Shown: in pieces, positions 56,401 to 64,000 of the stretch | Layout: every line of letters starts with the position of its first letter | Numbering within the stretch: position 1 is the stretch's first letter | Origin: Parachlorella kessleri | Lineage: Eukaryota > Chlorophyta > Trebouxiophyceae > Chlorellales > Chlorellaceae | Assembly: GCA_001598975.1 (NCBI GenBank) | Contig: BBXU01001043.1 | Span: forward strand, 1 to 64,000 | Direction of reading: 5' to 3' | DNA: 64,000 bases | Made by a program: the position numbers and the translations under genes | The notes under the pieces: generated by a model | Databases searched by the model: none | The model's input: only the letters and a program-made list of their open reading frames with translations | Told to the model about the DNA's origin: nothing

Positions 56401-59400
56401 TATGCAAGTCATAGCATTGTCAGATTGTCAGCTCAGAGCCATGTGCCGGTACAAGGGAAAAGAGACAGAACATGGCGGCAAGCTGCACTGCAACCATGCT
56501 TGGCATGAGACGCAGGGGATCTTTCCAGAAACCTGGGCTCACTTGTGGATCCTGCCCCTGGCATCCTTTGCCAGCAGCTCCTGCGAGTGGAAGAGCAGCG
56601 GGAAGGAGCAGCTGCACGCCACCCCACTGCGGACCTGCACAGCCCAGCAAGAGCAGGTCGACCCGCAATGCTGTGTATCAACAGACACGCCGAGGTCTGC
56701 AATGATTAATCAGAAAGCCGCTCGCCAGCGACAGATTCCGTCTGTCGCTGCCCTCCGTCTGCCGCTGCCCTCCATCTGCCGCTGCCCCGAAGAGGGGTAC
56801 GGTGACCCCCCCCCTGCTTGCTCCGCCCCACAGTCTGCACATTATGGGTAATAACACACCAGCATATCCATGCGCAGCACATGACCTTTTAACACACCAG
56901 CACGTCCGGGGCGGTGAGGTAGTTGAGCAGGCGGCTGGGCTCGCCCCGCGTCAGGTCTGCAGCAGTGATTTGTATGTTGAGCACGCGCCCTGCGGCACGG
57001 AAGGGGAACGCATGCAGGGGAGGCTAAGCAAGGAGGAAAGTACGACAGCTTCATCCATTCAGTACGCCCGTAGCGCAGATGTCAGTGCCAGGCTACAGTG
57101 CCAGGATTCCTGCTTTCTAGCCCAGAGCGGCAAGTCAGCCAGCCAGCCAGCCACTGTCATGCACAGCACACCCTGCCTGCCTGTGCGCTGGTAGGCCTCG
57201 GAAAAGGTCAGGTCCCCATATAGCGCCCTCAGCCGCTCATGGAACCAGCCGGCATCGTGGAGCGTGCCTGCTGGGCAGCCAGGCAGGAACCCCTGGGCTA
57301 GCCACCAGCACATGCTGACAAAGCCCACGCCCGCCCGTTATTGCTCTAGGTGCAGGAGAGCCCACTTCTCTCAGGGCTCTCACTGGGCCCCTTGGGGACG
57401 CCAGGAAAGGCCATTACAATACCATGCGTATTGCATGCAGCATGCGACTATGCCGCAGCCACATTCCGCAACAAGCAAGCTGAGCTGGGTGCATGCATTG
57501 CTTGCACCCCTGGTGCTGGTGGGAGCCCAAAAAGATACAGCACCTGCCGGATGCACAACCACAGATATAGGCTTGCTGTCCAGCACCTTGTGGCCCCCTG
57601 TCCATGTCATGCAGGGCAGCGCTGGACCAGGCAATCCAGGCCAGACAGCGCAAGCGCACCTTGCGTGACAAAGTGCTTCAGCTGCTCGTAGTGGCTGTCG
57701 TAGGAAAAGAACCGCCCTGCACAGGTTGCATGGCGGTTGACACTGGAAGCGGGCAACCAGGAACACAGGTTGGTCCAGGTTCAGGTGGAGGTTTTCCGGC
57801 AGGGGTCAGTGGCCCGGGGATGGCGCGAGCACCCTGGCTATGACATTATGCGAGACGATTCCACTTAGGCAGCAAAACACGGCCCTCCAAGAATGATGTG
57901 CAGGCAGCGGGCAGCGGTCTGTCAAGGCCTTGGCAGGGGAAAGCATGCATGCATGCATGCACGGCAACCCCTGCATGTCAGACCAAAACTTCCTGGCAGG
58001 TCGTACCGTACATCTCCGCCACCAAGTCGAACGTTTTGTCCAGGTCCCTGACAGCGTCCTGCAGCTCCTCGTCGGTCCGAACACACAGCGAGGACGCCAC
58101 TGCACCCACCACACGCAAGCACCCGCTCGCGGGACCAACGCCTGCCACTCAGACAGCAGGCAGCTTGCACAGCCCTTGGGCATACCCGCAGAATGAGCAG
58201 CGGCTGTTTGCGGCAACCCCACAGCAGTTACAGGGCTTGCATGCTGCCATCAACATGCCGCAGCGAACAGTCAGGTCCTCAGTGATTGCTATCATTTTGT
58301 TGCAAGCAAGGGGTGCCATTGCCTTTCACGTTGTTACGACAGTGGCGCAAGGCACACAAACATCCCTACAACATCTGCTCAAAACCGAGCCTTACCTGCT
58401 GACCTGCCTCAAGGACGCCTTGCATGCCACTCCTGCCTGACTGCGTACGCCCTACCCCCATTGCCAGCATCTTAGCCAACTACTTCAACAGACTGTCTCC
58501 ATCAGTACAAGATGTCCCCACGGTCATCTCCCTCCAGCCACAGCTCGCCCCACACCCCGCTCGGTGTAACAAGATGTGACTGGCCCGCAAGGGTGGCGGA
58601 AAGCTGTAAGACTAGACCAGACTAAACTAGACAGCTCACCCCATGCCCCAGCTGCCCACCTATGGACCCAGCGCTGCTGCCTGTGAGGACCTTGGGCAGC
58701 AGGCCTTGCTTGAGCAGCTCTATCCACACGCCCACATGGTAGAAGCCGAAGCTGGCGCCGCCGCTCAGGCACAGCCCGGTTCGGCCATACCCGTGGCGCA
58801 GCTCCCGGAAGAAAGCCAGCCGCTGCTCAAGAGGCACGCCTGCACAGCAGTCGAGAGTTTGGGGAGCGGGGTGTCCTCCCCTTGCAAGCCGACTTCCACC
58901 TTCCCCTGTCTTGCCGGCAGGAGACTTACAAGAGCGAGACGGTGCGCCACATCCTTGGCTTTCCGGAATGCACCACTTGTCCAAAGGCTCGAGACGCCAG
59001 CGGGCACTTGAAAGCTTCTCCTTGGCACCGCTACCGTCAATCCCAGACCCAGGCGCAAAGCAGAGGCTGGATATCGTGAAGGGCGTGTGCAGCCGTGCCA
59101 ATCACCCAGGCAATGTCCCATACCCAGGCAGAGCAGGGCAGCCGGGCACTCACTGGCGCACTCTGCCACATATGCCAGCGACAGCTCCACCTCCTCTATG
59201 TAGTCCCGAAGCGGGCGCAAGGCCGCCTGAGGGCAATGCTCTGCCTCGCGCCTGCGAGTAGGCATAAGCAACGCACTTTCGATGCAACACACGGTAGCAC
59301 CACCCACGGCTGCGCCGCCAGCGCTTGTGCTTTTGTTTCACCCACCAAACAGGTGTGGCGACGGGCCTCCAGCTTAGCGCCTGCACGGTAAATACTTGAC

Positions 59401-60945
59401 TGCCCCTCCCTGTGCACAAGCACCGCCCGGACATGCGGCGGAGCCAAGGCCTTAAGGTGAGCACTCTAGAGCCTGTCAGTCCGCCAGCCTACCCATCCCT
59501 AACGCTTCCGGCGTGGCGCTCCAGGTGTACCCGCAGCGCAAAGATGAGCCCCTGGGCGTCACCCTGCTGGCGCAGGCGCCGGAGGCGCTCCCGCCGCCAG
59601 CGCAGAGCGCGCTCGTCGGGCAGCCTGGCCCTGCTGCCGCACCCCGCGGCCTCCTTGAGTCGGTCCACCTCACAGGCCAGCTGGTTCCACTCCCTGCACA
59701 ACATAACGACCTCTTTCAAGTCTTTTCCTGACTCATGACACCCCTCCATGATGCCTGGCTGCCACTTTGCACCCTTCAAACACAGGAACCACCGTTAAGG
59801 CAGGCACAGGGGTTGAGGTGATCTTTAACCAGGACATCCATCCTCAGGCAAGCCGCTGTCGGTACATCCAGTGCCCAAATCTGTGGCAGGTGACCCCGCC
59901 ATGCTGCCAGGTTCTACATGCTGCTTGAGCTGCTGCATACAAACCGCGGGGTGCGACGGCAGGCTGGCCAAAGCAAAGGACGAAGTCCGTTAGCGCTGTT
60001 GCAAACCGACTCTGACTCACTCATAGCTATCTGCATGCTTCATCTGCTGCTCGATCTGCCACCAGGCGGGGGCCTTCACCAGCCATCGTGACACCCGCAC
60101 CGCCTGCTGCACTGTAGTGACTGCCAGCAGTGCAGCTGCAGCAGACATGGGAGGCACGCAAGTGAGTGCTGTTGCAAGCGCCTCACTCTTTAGTGAACCT
60201 CAACATGCTGATGAGTCCAACAAGGCCGCACCACCTCTGAGAGGACAGTGGGGAGCTCGTACTGCATAGGAGGGAGTGTGTTGGTCGCACCTGTGGGCAC
60301 AGCGAGGGCCACATGCCACCGCCGCGGCGTGAACCAGCGCCGCTGGAAGGACGCCAGGCGGGGATGCCGTACACTGGCCAGCAGCCAGCCCACAGCTAGC
60401 ATAGCGCGCCTACATGGCAGTGGGGCGGTTGGCAAAAATTTAGGAAAAACCGACAATAGAAAACCTGGGCAAGGGAGAGCATGGTACACATGGAATGTAA
60501 TGTACATATGCTGGTACCATATCTACCGTACCTACAAGTCACGCCTTGCCCACAGCACCAAGTTAGCGTCATACCAGCCCCTTGCCCATGACGCCTCCAA
60601 TCACGCAAATCGTCCATCTACATATTTAAGCATCCAAGCCGCTCACCGGGCTAACAGCGCAGCAAGGTTCCTCAGACTTCTCCCCAGCAGCAAGGACCAC
60701 GCAGCAGCACTGCGCTGCGACCAAGGGTTCGCCGGTGCCCCCGCGCCTGCTCTTTCCTGCTGCTGAGGATATACCCGCCGCCTGGTGCCAGACCCTCTTT
60801 CTGAGCTACGAAACCCTGAGAGCCCAACATCGCTGCGTCGGCCACTGGGGGCGTCGGTACGCAGGATATGGGCCGCTGCACCCTTGGAGGGCAGCAGCAC
60901 ACCCAGCATAGCCCTGCAACCATCCCTTCTGATAAATTCGTGCAT
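53419..60945 (-). CDS. SDP1: SDP1-like triacylglycerol lipase (patatin domain with DUF3336)
   Basis: Eighteen exons encode 860 residues, from 60945-60647, 60409-60291, 60135-60021, 59693-59493 through 58839-58660, 56334-56233, 55965-55840, 55427-55265 to 54320-54203 and 53963-53419. SDP1 hydrolyses triacylglycerol at the oil-body surface. N-terminal helices lead into DUF3336 (EEWNQLACEVDRLKEAAG). The patatin core follows: oxyanion loop SGGASFGFYHVGV, nucleophile Ser346 in GSSAG and catalytic Asp512 in WIDGSISADLP. SDP1-specific blocks are FSEAYQRTG, CNPHLLPFIAARNALPFR, QQPWEGDISMVLSHG and TWQKLSAIQASCAIE. Intron 14 (from 55839) is GC-AG, fixed by KHR|CRQ homology. The last exon adds about 180 Gln/Ser/Ala-rich, partly coiled-coil residues. 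The junctions of exons 5-7 (59409-58660) are the least certain. It diverges from the nucleoside hydrolase. Confidence 0.93.
56735..56797. repeat. Minisatellite, period about 18 bp
   Basis: Three to four units of the type GTCTGCCGCTGCCCTCC in intron 11 of the SDP1-like gene. Confidence 0.8.
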
Positions 60946-61524
60946 TTCCAACCAAACTTCATCCCTTTCAGACCCCACGGAGCAAGCTACAGCGCCTTGC
61001 AAGGTTGGCAGCAAAGGACTCACCAGTTCTCTACCACTTCACAGCATGTCTCGCTAGTACAACGTTCTATGACCCGTACAAGGTCCTCAACAGAACGACA
61101 CCACACATCCTACTCCTCTGCTTGCGAGAAACAATGACGTGTCCAGTTGGTAAGAAGGGCAAGGTCTCAAGTACGTTTCACTGTTTGTTGATGCGCCAGT
61201 TGAACACAAACAGCGAAGGCAGGACGTATCTCAAGCACCGGGCGTTTGCCGATGAAATTTGCGGGAAACGCCGTTCAGCGCCTTGCCAGGTCATCAATGC
61301 CCACAGAGTACTTAGACGCTAACTGCTAACTGCTGCATGTTACATCTCAATGCTTGAGCCGCAGGACCTGTTTTGAAAACGAAAGCACGTGCTTTTCTTG
61401 TGTGATAAAAAGTAGAACTCCTGCATCATTGCAACTCGTTGCATGGATGGTGCCACAAGGGGCAGGTCACTAACGTTCGGCAGGCTTAGGACGCTTGGGA
61501 GACTCTGGAGGAGCTAAAACTGCG
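60946..61524. promoter_or_regulatory. Divergent upstream region of the lipase and nucleoside hydrolase genes
   Basis: 579 bp between divergent starts. No clear TATA box or known motif; the open frame 61005-61322 is not protein-like. Confidence 0.45.
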
Positions 61525-62483
61525 ATGCCCAACCTCAAGCTGTGGGTAGACTGTGATGCTGGCGTAGACGATGCCCAAGGTACTGGAACGCCCTGCACTG
61601 AGCAAATAGACTACCTTCAACTCACATCTCTGTCTGACACTGCCAGTACTTTGCTTTTTCTGCAGGGGTGGTGTTGGCACTGTCACAACCTGGTGTGGAC
61701 TTTGTAGGCCTGTCAGCCGTGTTTGGAAACATCGGAGTGACCCAAGTGGGTCGCAATCTAGCTCGGCTACTCACGCTTTGCAACAGGTGTCCTGCACAGC
61801 AGAGCCCGGTTGGGTCTTGGACATGACCTTCCGCAGCTTCGTGCCTGCACTCTAGCTTACTGGGCTCGCTTCTTTTTTGTGGTATCCACAAGACTCATGG
61901 CCATCAAGCAAGGTGGACAGGCAGATTTTACAGTGGTGCGCCCAGCTGGCAACTACCCCATCCCCCACCTGCTGCTTCAGGGCCGACGTCCCCTTATATG
62001 TTGGAGCAGCCGAGCCCTTCCTGTCACCAGCCAAGCCTCTTACATATGTGAGGTCCAAGTGCTACTATTAGGTAGTACCCGGGCTAGGGTTTCCGTCACA
62101 CCTCACCGTGCTCCCCACCCTGGCCCTTTCCTGTGTTGTGCCTCGTGGGCTCCTCCTTGTGGGCAATATTCTTGTGACCTGGGAGGAAGTGTAGGAGTGC
62201 GCCCATGCAGGTTCTCTATATGAATGCAGTGATAGATCAGCTGTGAAGCCCTGCTTTGCTTGGCATTGCAGTACTATGGGAGAGATGGTATGGGGGATGT
62301 GCCGGCCGTGCACCCCCCGTCACCCGGCATCAAGCTTGAGCCAGTTCCAGGTGAGGAAACAGCCGTGCTTCCCAAGTTGGGCTCCATGGCGCGGCTCGTG
62401 TCATTGGCTGGCCTTGGGCCTACCTCACATGCCATGTGTAAGGCTGCCCACGCCCCTATATATATACATATAAATAAATATAA

Positions 62484-62521
<38 letters not shown>

Positions 62522-63981
62522 TTCTCGGTGCATTGCTGCGCTACCAGCAGAAACAGCTGGGGCCCGCGCCGCCCCAGACCTAAGGACGTCCACCTATAAG
62601 AAGCACAGTCCCCGCCCCTGCTGTGCTGCAGGCCATGCGGCAGTGCACCTGGCAGCCGCTGCAAGGCAGGCCCCCGGGGAGTTGGTAGTAGTGGTCACAG
62701 GGCCGCCCACCAACCTTGCGCTGGCTGCGAAGCTGGATCCAGCATTTCCACAGAACGGTGCTCGACTGCATCCTATGAGCGTTGCCTGCGTGTGTCTCTT
62801 CAGCAATGACTCCATGCCATTGGATCTCAGTCATCCAGTGCTGTCCTACCCAACCTGAAGGAGCTGTGCGCCCGGTGCCTGCTGCTTCTGACTACTGACG
62901 TCTACCTGGTGGTGTGCTGATGTGTGCGCAGTCAAGGCAGTGGTTGTGATGGGTGGGGCTGACGGCCCCGGCAATGCCACAGCTGATGTGGAGTACAACT
63001 TCTATTGGGACCCGGAGGCAGCTTATGTGCTCATCCAGAAGGTGACATGGCAGCCAGTGCCACGGCCTCCAGCTTGAGTCGTTGATCCCTTCTTTGCACT
63101 GCTAGTGATACCCCCGTGCTGCCATTCAGCCCTCCAACACATGCGTCAAATCCAATTACCTACAAGCTGACCTGCGGCATGGCAGCGTGCTATTTTTTGA
63201 CGCACACGATTGACCTGCGCCGCGCTGCTCCCTGCTGCAGTTCCCTCGTGTGACGCTGCTCACCTGGAATGCGTGCCTGCGGCACCAGCAGCCCTGGAGT
63301 GTGCTGGACAGCTGGCTGAATAGGGTCGGTTGCCTGCCCAGGAGTGCGGATATGCGGCGTCAGGGGCCTGGGGATGGTTTTGTGGAGTCCAGCTTTGCCA
63401 CGAGGAGAAGTGCGGCAAGCTTGCAAGAACTCGCATGCAGCAACACTTGTGGTTTGGCATTGGGCAACACCTAGATTGTTTCGCTGAGTCTGACAGAGGG
63501 CTGGCTGCCTGCCTGGGGATGTGTATGAGCTCTGCATGGTGTGTTTCTCAATGACAGAGGCCAACCCCGGGGCGGTCCAGCTGGCTACCTTGCTGCTGCA
63601 CTGCTGCAGGGTACCCCCAAGGCTCAGTTCCTGGCTGCCATCATGTGTAGCTCCTTGGAGCGGGAGAGAGCGGCCCCGGGGGGCGCGCACGAGGGGGGAT
63701 GGGTTCCCTGTGATCCGCTGGCGGTAGCATTAGCCCTGGCACCGGAGCGGCTCCTCCTCACTGCAGAGCTGCGCCAGTGCAGGGTTGAGCTTGCTGGGGG
63801 CGATGCTCTGCGCGGCAAGACCATGTTTGGCGCCACCAGTGCCCCTTTTGCCCAGGGGAATGGTGGGGCAGGGCAGGGTGATGGGTTGCAGGCACCAGGA
63901 GAGGGGTGGGGGGCGGTGAGGCTGGTGAAGGAAGTTGACATGTCTGTGTTTGATGAGCTAATGGCGGCCTGCTTGCACTGA
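61525..63981 (+). CDS. Inosine/uridine-preferring nucleoside hydrolase
   Basis: Eight exons encode 366 residues: 61525-61579, 61666-61786, 61981-62047, 62272-62437, 62632-62757, 62932-63041, 63241-63324 and 63610-63981. The N-terminal DCDAGVDDA (D9, D11, D15, D16) is the calcium-binding signature that replaces the usual DTDxGxDD. GLSAVFGNIGV, VPLYVGAAEPFL, GELVVVVTGPPTNLALA, VVVMGGADGPGNATADVEYN and WDPEAAYVLIQK follow. WVPCDPLAVALALAPERLLL supplies the C-terminal conserved Asp. The enzyme hydrolyses ribonucleosides to base and ribose, for purine and pyrimidine salvage or nitrogen recovery. No targeting peptide is evident, so it is probably cytosolic. The expected H-x-Asp near the C-terminus appears as CDPLA, with Cys where His is common. 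A TA microsatellite sits in intron 4. The stop is 19 bases from the window end. Confidence 0.93.
62455..62519. repeat. (TA)n and (TAAA)n microsatellite
   Basis: About 65 bases of TATATA with interspersed ATAAATAAATA, beginning about 18 bases after the donor of intron 4 of the nucleoside hydrolase gene (62438). Confidence 0.95.
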
Positions 63982-64000
63982 TACATCTTCGAGTCTGCAT

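Noticed and set aside
57940..57965. CATG repeat as a CRISPR-like or protein-binding array
   Set aside because: It is a short simple repeat (CATG about six times) in an intron; there are no spacers.
58890..59060. Possible extra SDP1 exon (GAFRKAKDVAHRLAL, minus strand)
   Set aside because: Its exit phase does not match the patatin exon, while exon 6 joins exon 7 in phase without it.

Overview
This is nuclear DNA from a photosynthetic eukaryote, most likely a green alga. The genes are split into many short exons with mostly GT-AG introns. Several proteins start with chloroplast-transit-like sequences, and TGTAA, the usual green-algal poly(A) signal, occurs downstream of several genes. Plant-type genes such as glucan water dikinase, an SDP1-type lipase and a chalcone-isomerase-fold protein sit together. 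Trebouxiophyceae is my guess. Exons were assembled by eye: splice motifs, reading phase and family homology had to agree at each junction.

Layout, left to right: a 2-oxoglutarate/Fe(II) oxygenase (-), divergent from a chalcone-isomerase-like protein (+); a choline-monooxygenase-like Rieske oxygenase (+), converging on a J-domain/ferredoxin fusion (-); then on the minus strand ribosomal protein L19, an unrecognised plastid-type protein and a plastid-type LarB. Next comes an approximately 4.5-kb segmental tandem duplication. It carries two intact copies of a secreted quinoprotein sugar dehydrogenase (-) and two copies of the 5' end of a GalT/HIT-like gene (+). Only the right-hand GalT-like copy is complete. 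The GalT-like gene converges on a 29-exon alpha-glucan water dikinase (-). After that come a small hydrophilic protein (+), an 18-exon SDP1-like triacylglycerol lipase (-) and an inosine/uridine nucleoside hydrolase (+).

Functional themes. Glucan water dikinase starts starch breakdown, SDP1-type lipase starts oil breakdown, and the CHI-fold protein resembles fatty-acid-binding proteins. Storage-reserve metabolism is therefore well represented, although linkage here need not mean co-regulation. At least seven of roughly 122 introns are GC-AG, each forced by reading phase and most also by homology. I saw no rRNA, tRNA, CRISPR array or complete transposon. A family of short dispersed repeats lies in introns and intergenic DNA.
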